From Epiperipatus broadwayi (Eukaryota > Onychophora > Udeonychophora > Euonychophora > Peripatidae), in the NCBI GenBank assembly GCA_028023455.1, contig JAQFVV010000017.1, forward strand, positions 2,957,501 to 3,021,500: a stretch of 64,000 nucleotides of DNA, in the 5' to 3' direction. The position numbers and the translations under genes were made by a program. Positions 23,346 through 36,119 of this stretch are shown here, piece by piece; positions within the stretch are counted from its first letter, which is position 1, and each line of letters opens with the position of its first letter. Under the pieces are notes generated by a model. It made no database searches. It was not told the origin of the DNA and saw nothing but the letters and a program-made list of their open reading frames with translations.

Positions 23346-23427
23346 TTTTTCACTACACGGAATATCCCGCAAATAGTAATAATAATATGACATCTTTTAT
23401 CCATGAAAATATTAGAATTAATATATA

Positions 23428-23840
23428 TATATACATATAAAGGAGTATAAAGGAGTATGGAGAGATGTATGTTGGGAGTAACAAGAAGAGATCGAAAACG
23501 CAATGTATGGGTAAGACAACAAACAGGTGTTACTGACCTTATTGAAAAAATTAAAAGATTGAAATGGAGTTGGGCTGGACATATTGCTAGAAGAAATGAT
23601 AATAGATGGACAATTGAAATTTTAAACTGGATTCCAAGAGATTGTAAAAGACCCAGAAAGAGACCACATGTGAGATGGATGGATGAAATAAGAAAATGTG
23701 CAGGGGTGTTGTGGAAAAGAGAAGCTAAAGATCAAAGAAGATGGATTAAACTTGGAGAGACCTTCATCCTGCAGTGGATTGATAATGGTTGATGATGATG
23801 ATGATGATTATGATGATGATGATGATATATATATATAATT
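23428..23840 (+). pseudogene. RTE-like LINE 3' end with (GAT)n tail
   Basis: A 111-codon frame from 23457 carries MERCMLGVTRRDRKRN, LKWSWAGHIARR, NRWT, IPRDCKRPRKRPHVRWMDEI and KRW, the conserved C-terminus of RTE-clade endonuclease/RT proteins. It is 5'-truncated; the RT motifs are absent. After the stop comes (TGATGA)n with ATG interruptions (23790-23826), the microsatellite-like tail typical of this family. The frame is intact over this short stretch, so this is one of the younger copies here. Confidence 0.85.
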
Positions 23841-23924
23841 GTTTTCCCCTTTAAACTGAAATATCTGTTAATATCTTATTATTTTTTTAATAAAGATCCT
23901 AATAAACTAAAAATTTCTACTGAC

Positions 23925-24300
23925 TGTTGCCTTTGGCAGAATAACTTAATTGGTTAGAGTTTTTTTTTTTTTAAGTATCATAGCATCGGCCGGGATGCGA
24001 ACCCGCATCCCAGGCAACTGCCTGCAAGTGCAAGGCAGTCGCACTGACCTCTCGACCACCAATTCAATATTCAAAAAGTCTAAAGATCCATGTTCAATTC
24101 CTAGGCTAGTCCTGTCACTGGTTAGGCCAACAACACATGAAGAGAGGAGATTAATACTATCCAAAATGTTATATTAAATACTAATCAGTGTTATTAGCAA
24201 CAGTTGAATATACTTAGAATGTTTAAAGAAAGTTTACATTTTTCTAAAGACTCCATTCCTAATGTCAGATGACAGAAATTGTCCAATATGTAATTAATAT
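23925..24300 (+). mobile_element. SINE2 copy interrupted by SINE1
   Basis: Head GGCAGAATAACTTAATTGGTTAGAGT (23934 on), then the inserted SINE1, then the SINE2 remainder: a B-box-like TGTTCAATTCCTAGG, CTGTCACTGGTTAGGCC, AACACATGAAGAG, and the 3' end ACAGTTGAATA...TTTCTAAAGAC as at 43990-44040. Confidence 0.72.
23960..24063 (-). mobile_element. SINE1 nested in SINE2
   Basis: Minus strand: TTGGTGGTCGAGAGG (A box TGGTCGAGAGG), GCAGGCAGTTGCC, B box GGGTTCGCATCCC, GCCGATGCTATGATACTT and an A12 tail (T run at 23960-23972). It sits between the SINE2 head and body, so it inserted later. Confidence 0.85.
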
Positions 24301-24841
24301 TGAGTGTGTATTGTTTTATTGTAATTGAAGAGTATTTAATTTTGAAATTATGTGAATAATAAAAACATCTATGGATGAAAATTATCATCTTAAATTAATT
24401 AAAACTTGTAATTAAATAAAATAAAAATGATAACATGCTTCAGAGTTTATATGCAGTTAAAAGCTCTGGAAATGTCAGCGCTTGGTTATAAACCATGGAT
24501 ATGAAGTCCAAATATGTCAGTCTAATTTAAATAATTCATCATTAATGTTATCATTCTTAAATTATGGTACTTAATTAGGTTACATTAATATGTGTATGTT
24601 TGTATATAAAACTTGGAAACCCTACTAGGAAGATCTGATGTTTAAATTATCTTAATACTCCATTTCATTACCATACTTTGATATTCTATTTATGAATTTT
24701 AAAATCATTTAAATTGTACAGTTGTCTCATTTATAAATTAAAACTCCATTAAGCTTAAATAGATATATAATTAAATAAAGTTTGTAAAACAATAATATTT
24801 CTTATCATTTTTCCTTATTCTTTTCTTAAAGTATATATATA
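24301..24841. other. No recognisable feature
   Basis: AT-rich flank; no coding or repeat signal seen. Confidence 0.5.
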
Positions 24842-25555
24842 AATGTCCGCTAATATCAATAATACAATAACAAAACTTAAATATATTCCATTATATTTAA
24901 AGCAGCAGCAATTCGGGAATGGAAGAAGATGGGTTTAAAGACTATTAAAACGAAATGTCGATTGGAATTTTTGAAAGACTGTAAGATGTGTTTAAAGATT
25001 ATTAAAATGAAATATCGATTGGAATTTTTGAAAGACTGTAAGTTATTTAAAATATTCCTGAATTGCTGCTGCTTTAAATATAATGGAATATATTTAAGTT
25101 TTGTTATTGTATTATTGATATTAGCGGACATTTATTTTGTTTTATTGTTACGTGATTAATGGATACCAAATATATGAATAAGATATGGTTGTTTAAAGAA
25201 TAAAAGAAGATGTGTATAAAGATTATTAAAACGAAATGTCGATTGGAATTTTTGAAAGACTGTAAGTTATTTAAAATATTCCCGAATTGCTGCTGCTTTA
25301 AATATAATGGAATATATTTAAGTTTTGTTATTGTATTATTGATATTAGCGGACATTTATTTTGTTTTATTGTTACGTGATTAATGGATACCAAATATATG
25401 AATAAGATATGGTTGTTTAAAGAATGGAAGAAGATGTGTTTAAAGAGTATTAAAACGAAATGTCGATTGGAATTTTTGAAAGACTGTAAGTTATTTAAAA
25501 TATTCCCGAATTGCTGCTGCTTTAAATATAATGGAATATATTTAAGTTTTGTTAT
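24842..25555. mobile_element. TIR element C expanded as a ~224-bp tandem repeat
   Basis: Left ~80-bp arm (AAATGTCCGCTAATATC...GCAGCAGCAATTCGGGAAT) is the reverse complement of the unit end (ATTCCCGAATTGCTGCTGC...GATATTAGCGGACATTT). Unit ends recur with TTAGCGGACATTT at 25121 and 25345, and a third unit breaks off at 25550, giving a period of 224 bp. The internal block ACGAAATGTCGATTGGAATT is also duplicated in unit 1. Short open frames here are a by-product of the repeat. Confidence 0.8.
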
Positions 25556-25599
25556 ATATATACCATTTAGTTCAACTAAAATCTCCAACAAAAGTGGTA

Positions 25600-25760
25600 T
25601 TATAGGTTAATAAGAAAACTTATTTAGTCTCAGGAATTATCAATAAGTAGTAATTGATCATTCCTTGGCAACATCAAAGGTTAAAAGTTAACTCTGTTTA
25701 CATTGATAAAATCTCATTTCTATTCTTTATTATAATACCCATTGGAATTTTTAATTTAAT
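25600..25760. repeat. Dispersed repeat family E, inverse copy
   Basis: Reverse complement of the duplicated unit at 5600-5880: GGCAACATCAAAGGTTAAAAG, CTGTTTACAT, TCTTTATTATAAT, and an AT run at the end. Confidence 0.6.
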
Positions 25761-26610
25761 ATATATATATAAGAGTATTATTTTTTTCCAAATACTGCAA
25801 AATAAGTCAAAGTGTTTAAAAAAGCTACAAAGAATAGTAATTGGCTAGCAGGTTTAATTTTTATATACAAGAAAATTATTTTAGTTATTAAGATAAACAA
25901 TATATTATAATTATAGCTACTGGACAACTTTATTGAAGTACAATCATCAATAAATAAACACTTCTTTAATAATTATTTAAATATAAAAAGCAATATATGT
26001 TAATTAATATTACATTAATTATTATAGTTATCTGTATAACTGAAGTCCATTTTAGCACAGATTACAATTTTTTTAAAATTATTTTTCTAAATTAATAATT
26101 TTCTTTAATTAAAAATTAATAAGTCAAATAATTTTAATTGCAAATGTAGAATTGTGGAAATCACTGTACTTAGCAAGTACTTTGTTTCCAGTAACATTAA
26201 TTTTAATTATCAATCAGAAGCTAGAGAGGAAAATATATAAGAAGATTATAAGAAGATTTGCATGTAAGACACTTTTAATTCAATTTTTGTTGCAATTTTC
26301 CAATTTAATACTATTATTCAATTGTTAAATTTTAATATTTCAACATAGAAAATAAGCCAAAGTTAATCTAAAATTACTTTTGTTAAAACATGAAAATTTA
26401 ACAAAATAAAAGTATTTTGATAGAACAATCAACAATTTCTCTCTTCCCAGCTTAAAGTCAATCATCCCCAGACAATAAAATGCAGTAAAGAACATTGATA
26501 TATTTTAATCTTATTTTAGCTTCCTTATTGTATATTAGTATATTGAAAATAATAATTTAAAAATATTTAAATTTCTATTACAAATTCGTGAACTGTCTTT
26601 CAAAATGTAT
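25761..26610. other. No recognisable feature
   Basis: AT-rich; no supported feature. Confidence 0.5.
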
Positions 26611-26622
26611 AAACTGTCTTTT

Positions 26623-26732
26623 AATTGTCTTGCATTGGTGGTCGAGAGGGCAGCGCAACTGCCTTGCACTAGCAGGCAGTTGCCTGGGTTGTGGGTTCGC
26701 GTCCAGACCGATGCCATGACACTTAAAAAAAA
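26623..26732 (+). mobile_element. SINE1 with 12-bp target-site duplication
   Basis: A box TGGTCGAGAGG, B box GGGTTCGCGTCC, tail CGATGCCATGACACTT plus A11. AAACTGTCTTTT at 26611-26622 and again at 26733-26744. Confidence 0.88.
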
Positions 26733-26744
26733 AAACTGTCTTTT

Positions 26745-27220
26745 GTTAAAAAGTTAAACTCTTTTATCAGAAACAAGTTTAAATGAAAATTTTGATGAGA
26801 AATTATACCCTGAAAATTCAAAACATGTTGAAATGTATTTAATTCCTTTTACTACATGGAAAATAAAGTATTATAATTAAAAGGGTCATTTCTTTTTAAA
26901 GTTCATTCTTCATTATTGTTTGTAAATAGACAGAACTTTATATTATGTAAAATAGTTTTAAAAAGCACATGACTTTTAAATTTTCAAATGCCAAACTTTT
27001 TATTTATATTTTAAAACTTCATTAAAAAAATCATTTTAATATCAATTTGTAAATTCTTTACATTATAAATGATGAAATATCTTACTGTTATATATTCTTT
27101 CTAATTTGTAGTGTGTGTTCAATGCCAATAGGTTGAATAGTGTTAATAAACTCTGAAACCATAATTGGATGGATAATAGAATAAAGTAATGTAGTTATGA
27201 TGAACATTAATCATTAATGC

Positions 27221-27222
<2 letters not shown>
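26745..27222. other. No recognisable feature
   Basis: AT-rich; no supported feature. Confidence 0.5.

Positions 27223-27266
<44 letters not shown>
27223..27266. repeat. (TA)22 microsatellite
   Basis: Uninterrupted TA run directly before a family B half. Confidence 0.97.
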
Positions 27267-27268
<2 letters not shown>

Positions 27269-27269
27269 T

Positions 27270-28599
<1,330 letters not shown>

Positions 28600-29686
28600 C
28601 TATATGTATATTTTTGCAGTAGCAGAGTTATTTCTGTCTTTAGCTTTCATTTAATTAATAATTCATCAGGGGATTTTCCACTTGCTGTTATTGGAGTAGA
28701 ATTCTGGTGCAATAATATCTGGTGAAGGATTTCTTGCATTTTTGTCAGGTTTTTTCTCCACAGTATCAGTTTAAGTTGATTTTCCCCATTTTCTTCTAAC
28801 CCATTAGTTTCTGGTTGATAAGGTGGTGAATGCATATGTTTAGTGCCTCTGGCCTCTAAGTATTTCTCAAATCATTCCAATGTAAACTCAGAGACATGAT
28901 TGTCTTCAGGCAACCTTGCATCAAAAATATTTACATTCATCTTATCAATAATCTCATCTGTACCTATGTTTTTCATAAAGTAAAATTCTATCTGGTGAGA
29001 GTAAACATCATCAGTATCAAGAATATATGTATTGTGAATGGACCAGTGTGGTCTACATGGATGAATTCCCAAGCATTTTTGGCATGTGACTATGTGTTAT
29101 TTCATTTTTTATTGGTTGGGCATTAATTGGCAAGCTTTTAAACATCTAAATATTTCTATCTTAGATTACCAGCTATAGCTTCTGGACAATTTTCATGCAT
29201 TCTACTCCTGAGAATACATTATACAACATTATGAGTACTTAATTATGGCCTTTAGTAGATATTAGCACCTCTATCTCTATTTAATATACAATTTTTGCAA
29301 ATGGATAGTTATATCTTAGCATTCCAAAAAGATAATGGCAAATTTTGAGATCATTTACTGGGCCAACCTTTGCTGATTCATTTTTTCAGCAGCAGGTATC
29401 TTTGTCTGTCCATTACAGCACTTTCTTACTATGTAACAATTGTAAATTAAGATTTTTCATATAATTGATGTCCCCATTAATTTTTTTTACTTCAGTTATG
29501 TCCAGTTTCATGAAAGTTCATCTGCATGTTGGATTAAATTGCTCTTTTTTAATTTAATTTGTAGTTATAAGCTAAGAGTAACATTATTCAGTCTAGCATA
29601 AATGGGCATAGGTGATCTGAAATCGGTTTAGCCTTTGTGAGTTTTCCTAATCATGGCTTGACCCTGGTGATCACTATAAAATTTTG

Positions 29687-29722
<36 letters not shown>

Positions 29723-29726
29723 CAAA

Positions 29727-29769
<43 letters not shown>

Positions 29770-31400
29770 ATGAAATTTTTGTATACCAAAGACTATTGTC
29801 AGGGCCTTTTGTGAATTGGCTGTAGGGTTTTTTTCTCGGTATTCATAATGCATATGGTATGGGTCTCTCTCCATTGTATGTAGGTTGAGTTAATACCATT
29901 CCCACACCATAGCCTGATATATCTGTTGTTAATATTATCTCTAAGTTGCTGTCATAATGTATTAGCAATTTATCTGATGCTAGTAAGGATTTTGTTTTGA
30001 TGAATGCATCCATTTAGCTAGTTTTCCATTCCCACTTTTGATTTTAGGTAGTTTTTTTATTCCATTTTTCTTTTTTCTTCAGTAGGTTATATAGTGGGTG
30101 GGCCATGTGTGCTTTTCCTATAAAAAAAACTCCAAAGTAGTTGATTAGTCCTAGAAACACCTGAAGTTTTTTTGCATTTTTAGATATGGGTGCATTTTTT
30201 ACCAATCTGATTTTGTCTGATGCAGGGACCTTACTGTCATGTCATATAACATGCCCCAAAAGTTTTAATTTTCTGGTATACCATATACATTTTTTGTATT
30301 CAGTGTCACTCTGAAATACTCGAGTTTTTTACACCCTTGGTTAACTGCAATTCTGAGGATGTTTACTAAATTAGCTATAATTGATATGTCATTGAAATAT
30401 GGAATTATTCCTTCCAACTCATTAAGCAATATATTCACCTTTGCCTGAAATATGTTTGGTGTGACACTGATCTCAAATGGCAGATGATTATAGTTTAATA
30501 ATCCCAGGTTATTTGTAATTGTTAATAGCTAAGATCGAGTTTAGGGAATTAGAATAATTTTTGTAATAGAACTCTTGTGTTTGAGATCATATAGATGTTT
30601 TTACTTGAGTTTTTGGTAATTATCATCCAATAGTCTACAAATTGATTTGTTTACTATGACAATGAGGGTATCCCTCTCTGAATTTTCTGTTGACATTAAA
30701 ATGTCTTTTTACATCAAATCATTATGTACCTATTCTACGTTTGTTCTCTGTGCAAACAGTACCTTTCATGCCTTACAAATGACTGGGGTTGATTTGTCTT
30801 TAATTTCTAATTGAACAAGTATTATTTTTATTTCCCCCAGTTTTGACTTAAAGAGGTTTGGAACTTTATTTTGAATTTCTTTTTTGATGTTAATTTTCTT
30901 TACTACATGAATGCTAATCTTGATAGGTTTAAACCAGTTCGAGCCTATTATTGAGTTTATTTGTCTGAGACTGTATAAAAGCAATATTTTTGTTTTAAGA
31001 TTAATTTTACTTGCACTTTTACTATTCTGAGAATTTCCATCATATTTCTATTTACATTTTTAGTGTTTAAATTTGTTTTTCTCAATTTTGGAAGAATCTC
31101 TAAGGGACATTAATTTCATGTCTGAGCCACTGCTACTCTCCATTTTGAAATGTTTTCCTTCGCTCACCAATGGTAGTTTAAATACTGTTCTGCTGCATTT
31201 TAGATTTTTAACATTAATGTTGCTTCTGTTTTTGCTTTTGGTTTATGTGTACTCTCATTAGATATCCTTTTATCCCATAGTTTGTCCAGTTGTCTCAATT
31301 TTATATACAATTTTGAGCTTTGTGACTTGTTTTCCCATAGCAAGAATAATTAAATGTATTGCTTTATTGTTTTTTTTTTTGTTCAAAAGTTTTTTGAATT
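28600..31400 (-). pseudogene. Ty3/Gypsy-type LTR retrotransposon gag-pol fossil
   Basis: Minus-strand order, with many stops and shifts: a decayed zinc knuckle CYGKTSHKAQNC (about 31305-31345), a pre-RT region with NLFKSKLGEIK and TPVICKA (about 30770-30860), RT motifs HLPFEISVTPNIFQ and YFNDISII (about 30380-30490; normally YxDDI), PLYNLL, RNase H with LTTDISGYGVGMVL (about 29930), RPIPYAL, and ALTIVFGIQKFHQ (about 29770-29810). Integrase follows: PHWSIHNTYILDTDDV (about 29030) and HSPPYQPETNGLEE (28830). The gag-RT-RH-IN order is that of Ty3/Gypsy. No LTR pair was found. A TA microsatellite interrupts the RNase H-integrase spacer. Confidence 0.82.
29691..29767. repeat. (TA)n microsatellite inside the Gypsy fossil
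   Basis: Two TA arrays separated by TACATACAAATATT, directly after the KFHQ motif of RNase H on the minus strand. Confidence 0.95.
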
Positions 31401-32059
31401 ATGTGATAACCATTATATTGGGGTTGATATCCCAATATTCTATAGTCTGATTGATCACTAATCCATGTGGAATGCCTTTTTTAATAACATCTTTATATTT
31501 TAGGTTAGTATTTTTCAAGAGTTATTCTCAAAGCTTAGTTTACCCCACAATATCACCTGCTAATCACTTCCAGAGTTTAAAGCAAGATATAAATCTTGAA
31601 CAACTAATCTGATTTATTCCAAACAAAAGTAAAGACTTTGAAAATTTGTATTTATATAGTATTATGATTGTATTTACTGTATTTTATAAATGATGCATAG
31701 ATTTTTTTTTGTTTTACACAAATACCTTTTAATTTTGAAATCTGTCTTTAAAAGTTTATTATTAAACAATAAAAAATGATATCTTATTGATCCAAATTTT
31801 GTTATTAAATCCCTATCATTTTTAAGAGAGATTATTCATGCAAATTTTAAAAATATTACATTAAAATCTATTTCTATCACTATTATTAATACTTTTAAAA
31901 TGTTCGAGTTTAAAACATTTTTTTGAATGTTCAAAACATCTGTAAACAATTTTAAATATTTACATATATATTATAACACAAAATATACGCACAAGTTACA
32001 TTATAGATATATTAAATAACTACATCTCTTCCATGCACTCTTTTCAAATTATGTAAATA
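31401..32059. other. No recognisable feature
   Basis: Could contain the decayed gag of the Gypsy element; no motif seen beyond the knuckle at 31305-31345. Confidence 0.4.
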
Positions 32060-32620
32060 AATACACAATTGAACCCTAATATGCATTTCATTATGAAACA
32101 GCACTCGTCAGTTGGCCCGGGTCACCTTCTTTCATATTTATATATATTATATCTATATGATATGTACAACGTTTATCAATAGTAAATTGTACATTTTGAT
32201 TTACAAGTATCAAATCTTACTCCACCCACAACTTTGATACCATGCCCTCGAGATAAATACAATAATGATTATCACTAATCATTTATTAATCTAGAGATTA
32301 TCTCTAGCCTGATATAAACTTTAACAAAGATTATATTGAAAAAATGTGTGGTGATTTGGAGATTATTTAGTACATTTATTAAAGTTATATATGAGAAAAG
32401 GAAATGCAAATAACTCCATTTGTGTGGTTTAATTAAAAAACAGTTATATTAATCTTTAACTGAGGTTTTAAATGTGTATCTGGGTTAGAGATAATCTCTA
32501 GTTTAATAAATGATTGATGATAATCATTATTGAATTTATCTAGAGTGGATGGTGTCAAAGTTGTGGGTGAAGTAAGCTTGAAACTTTTAAATCAAATTGT
32601 AACAATTCACATAAAGAAAC
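32060..32620. mobile_element. Retrozyme-like family R2, inverted pair
   Basis: A minus-strand unit (32060-32350, with hammerhead 32068-32128) faces a plus-strand unit (32397-32620). The arms share AATCATTTATTAATCTAGAGATTATCTC and its complement near 32275 and 32490, and CACAACTTTGATACCAT/ATGGTGTCAAAGTTGTGG near 32226 and 32548. The spacer keeps R2 sequence (TTAATCTTTAACTGAGG). Confidence 0.68.
32068..32128 (-). ncRNA. Hammerhead ribozyme motif (R2)
   Basis: Minus strand: GGTGACCCGGGCCAA, CTGACGA (32105-32111; N7 is C, allowed), stem II with a mismatch-rich 3' side, GAAA (32086-32089), palindromic TGCATA, then TTAGGGTTC. Core boxes intact; stem II is weak. Confidence 0.6.
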
Positions 32621-33486
32621 AACCAAGTTTTAATGAATGTTTATTCCAATGTTTTTTGAAAATATTGCATGTAATACCAAGCAAAGTGCATTCAAATTTA
32701 TTACCAATTCAATTTTATCATTTAAATAAATCATTTTAAATTTAAAAATACATTCTAAAGTAATTAGATAGACTTAAAAATAAACCGGCATCACAGATTT
32801 TATGTGTGTAAACATGTATAAATCAAGAGCAATATTTTTCATTCAAATGAATAAGATTCATCATTATTATTTGCCATATGAGTTAATATTCCAAATGGCA
32901 TGAATATAATGTTAAATTATTTTATTCATGATTACTTACTAGGGTTTGAAGTTTCTTATAAAAATTTCAATACCAAGATTCTCTTGGTCTTTGATAGTAC
33001 ACTTATTTTGAAGATTGTTTCACCATGTTGGCATTCAACCAGTACTCTTTATACTGTATTTTGTTTGTTTATTTTTTTAAAAAGTTACATTGCCACACGA
33101 TGTAGATCAGAAAACAAGAATACCACCATATTAAACAAGTTTATGGGTTATACTGTTATATAGCTCTAGTATTGATCAGAAAAGGAGAACTGAGATATCA
33201 GGCAATTCAATTTCATATTATATAATCATAATAATCCTTCTCCCATTGAACAATGAACTATGAACTTATTGAAATGTATATATCCTGTATTTAAACAACC
33301 TATATGTTTTGAAATCCTGATATATTTTGAGTATTGTAATCAATCAATCAATAAATTTTGAACAGTTGTTCTGCATAAGAAAGACCAGGTTAGTTAAATC
33401 TTTGCCATATGATTATTTTTGGAACCATTTAGCATATGGATCTATCATTTTGACTAATTAAATATCTCAATGATGTATTAATCATC
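32621..33486. other. No recognisable feature
   Basis: AT-rich; no supported gene or repeat. Confidence 0.5.
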
Positions 33487-33615
33487 TGTGGGGTGCAGCT
33501 GGTGGAGCAACCAAATCAGGAGGTCTCAGGATCGATTCTGGTGGTCTCAGGTCTAGTGCTTGAATGTCTTATAAACTCCCGAGCAATAAAGTCATATGGC
33601 TTTTTTTTTATTTTC
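33487..33615 (+). mobile_element. tRNA-like SINE (third family, single copy here)
   Basis: GGGGTGCAGCTGGTGGAGC resembles a tRNA 5' half with an A-box-like segment, and AGGATCGATTCTGG resembles a B box. After about 60 bp comes GCAATAAAGTC and a T run, which could be a pol III terminator. There is only one copy in the window, so the family status is inferred from structure. Confidence 0.5.
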
Positions 33616-33894
33616 AAATACTATTTTATTTATTATTTACCATATCTCTTTACATTCAATTGCTCTTACGAATGAAAAGATTACAATCATATCATGATCA
33701 GTGATTGTTTAACGAACACGTAAATCCACACATACTAACAAAAATGGAAGTCCTGCAGATTATTAATAAGAATTGAATCATCCACAGTCAATGCCATTAT
33801 GATAATGTAAAGGAGAAATTAAAAGTAAGTTAAGACTTATGTATAGTCCACAAATAAATAACAAACAGGTCTTTAGGCTTCTCTGCATTATCAT
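33616..33894. other. No recognisable feature
   Basis: Short AT-rich spacer. Confidence 0.45.
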
Positions 33895-34050
33895 CATGTT
33901 CTAGACAGGGATTTTATGCACAAGCCTTCTGGCATCCATTGATTACTCTGTTTTGCACTGAGTGACACTACTGTATGAAGAGTTTTGCCTGTTTTAATAA
34001 CAGTTATGAGCAAACATAAGAAATGGTGATCATGTGATGTTCAGTGATAG
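33895..34050. mobile_element. Palindromic family A, right-arm fragment
   Basis: GATTTTATGCACAAGCC, GGCATCCATTGATTACTCTG, GAGTTTTGCCTG, AACAGTTATGAGCAAAC, ATCATGTGATGTTCAGTG: right-arm order, truncated on the left. Confidence 0.75.
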
Positions 34051-34365
34051 TCAAACTTACATTTCCAAGCAAAATGTCATTAGCACAAACTTTCAGACAA
34101 ATATCTCTATATGTAGAGTGTCCCAACTTTCTAAAAGCTCACTAAGTCCTTGATAAGCATTTAGTTATGATTAGCAACAATCTATTCAATAAATTTTTTG
34201 AAATACTTATTTCTGTGATCAATATCAATAATATCTACTCCACTTTCTTTATTTATACAAATCGAAACATTTAAAAACATCCATAAAATCAAATCCATGT
34301 ATCACTAAATAATTCCAATATTATTTACTTTTAAAATTACACAGAATAATTTATCTTCACCCAAG
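34051..34365. other. No recognisable feature
   Basis: AT-rich spacer between two family A copies. Confidence 0.45.
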
Positions 34366-34660
34366 TGGATATTATATAATCACCATTCTTTATGCTTACA
34401 CAATCAGTTTACACAGAGGCAAAACTCTCCATACAGTAGCACCAGTCAGGTCAAGCCAGGGTAATCCTAAGATCTAGGTGCAGTGATCTTAGATCCATGT
34501 CGCCTCAATGATCAAAGCCACAAGCTAAAAACTAGTCTGAGGATATTGGATGAGTAGGCCCTAGATTGAAATTTTATGCACAACCTTTCTGCAACCATTA
34601 ATTACTCTGGCCTGCACTGAATAGCACTACTGTATGGAGAGTTTTGCAAATTGGATATCT
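34366..34660. mobile_element. Palindromic family A, internally deleted copy
   Basis: Left arm (GAGGCAAAACTCTCC, ACCAGTCAGGTCAAGCC), the central CTAGGTGCAGTGATCTTAG, and right arm ending CACTACTGTATGGAGAG then TTTTGC. The TCACCATTCTTTATGCTTAC outer arm is on the left only. Confidence 0.75.
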
Positions 34661-34946
34661 TCATTCTATTTTCAGCGAATGAATAATATGCATATATTAT
34701 CATTATTCAAATAATGATCAAACTATTCTCTCCATTCATCCAAATTATAATCATTACAAAAAACTAATTTGGTAGGAGTGTGTTATTGTTTATTTTCTCC
34801 AACGTGTTACATTAGATGCTTTAAAAGCAAATTATAAAGTTTTTAACCTGTCAACCATCTTAAGTTTTATCTCCTGTTGTTAGGTTGGACTTTTAGGAAA
34901 TACAAAACCTGATTTAATTATATTCAAAATACACTTATATATATAT

Positions 34947-36119
34947 TATAACGGTCGGGGCTGATGATGAAGTATAATAGTCTTACCACATCTGCCGACA
35001 GAGCGCCACTAGGCTACTTTGAACCTAGAAAATTTATAACGTCGACAGATATGTGCTGTTAAGTCCATGACTGCCAGCCCCATTACAAACAGATATTAAT
35101 TAAACATGAATAAATAAAAATAAAATACAATACATTTTGAAGAGATTACGTTTTAACTTTAGATCAGAGTTTTAAAATTGCAAAGTTTATAAAAGATTCA
35201 GAAAGTTCAGGTTTATTCAGGAAAGAAAGTTTATAGTTCATTTTTTTTAGACACAAATAAAATCTGAAAGATTTTAAGCTTAAGATAGTTTATATTTAAG
35301 TTTATCATTTATAAATTTATACCTCTTTTTTGTCCTGTGCTTATTCCTTTGCGACGAAGATCTAATTTACACAAGGGCCCTTTTCTTGCGGATGATGACA
35401 ATTTATGAAGCCGCATTTACGATGTTTTCTGAAGATGGTACCAGTGGTTTGATCCTGGAATCCATCGAGATGAAAGCTGCCTTCGGCCGGCCGCACCGAA
35501 GGAAGCACGATAAAGCTAATTACATTTTTTTTTTTGTGATGGCGATAACTTTTAAAATTATTTTTACAGATGAATTCAAGACTTTAATTTTCTGATTCTC
35601 GAACTCTAACTAATTAATTATATTTTGGATTTTCCTTTTTATAGTCATCGGGCACCTTATCTCTGGAATGCACGGATTCATCAAACATATTTCATTATTT
35701 ATATTTTATTGGTTAATTCAGTTTGTGGCCAAGTAGATTTTGGGTTTATGGCTAGGTAAATTTTTCCACTGAAGTCTATGTCTCTATCTCTGGGCGGGAA
35801 CTCTTATCTAATTCGTAATCATTTCTTTAATTGTGATTTTGCCTTAAAGATTTGTTTGTAATTTTTTTATAATTAAAAAAAATCTTCGCTATTATTAAAA
35901 AGGTTTTTATTATATATTTTATTTAAAGATTAGAATCTTTGCTTCGATTCTATAATTTATTTATTTTTTAAAGCTTATTTTAATATTTAAATCAATCTAA
36001 CATATTAATAAATTAATAATTCATTATTTGTGCATTTTGACAGTTTGTTTTTAATTCTGTATTAGATAAAAAAAGTTACTATTAAATTTGAATGTAACGC
36101 ATATATATATCCCGTTACA
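34947..36119. mobile_element. LTR-like or TIR-like element with TRTAACGG ends
   Basis: Left end TATAACGGTCGGGGC and right end CCCGTTACA form short inverted ends (TATAACGG/CCGTTACA, one mismatch), as in many Gypsy and BEL LTRs that begin TGTAACGG. Parts near 34950-35090 and 35340-35510 are more GC-rich than the surroundings. A strong hairpin CCTTCGG...CCGAAGG lies at 35480-35502. A 69-codon open frame (35386-35595) resembles nothing I know. Length about 1.17 kb would be long for a solo LTR, so another element type is possible. Confidence 0.45.

Larger units (their letters stand above)
22580..23388. mobile_element. Penelope-like element, inverted dimer (perfect-looking ~390-bp arms)
   Basis: Arms 22580-22970 and 22986-23388 are reverse complements over almost their full length, with a spacer of about 15 bp (22971-22985). 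Outer ends read TATTTGCAGGATATTCCG and its complement CGGAATATCCCGCAAATA. Each arm holds the C-terminal end of a GIY-YIG endonuclease frame followed by a hammerhead motif in the 3' region. Both outer ends adjoin ATT/AAT repeats. Inverted partial copies are a known feature of Penelope-like insertions. Confidence 0.82.

Noticed and set aside
24877-25610. Repeated related small open frames on both strands, resembling a small tandem gene family.
   Set aside because: They follow the 224-bp tandem TIR repeat exactly, on both strands, with no start context or known domain.
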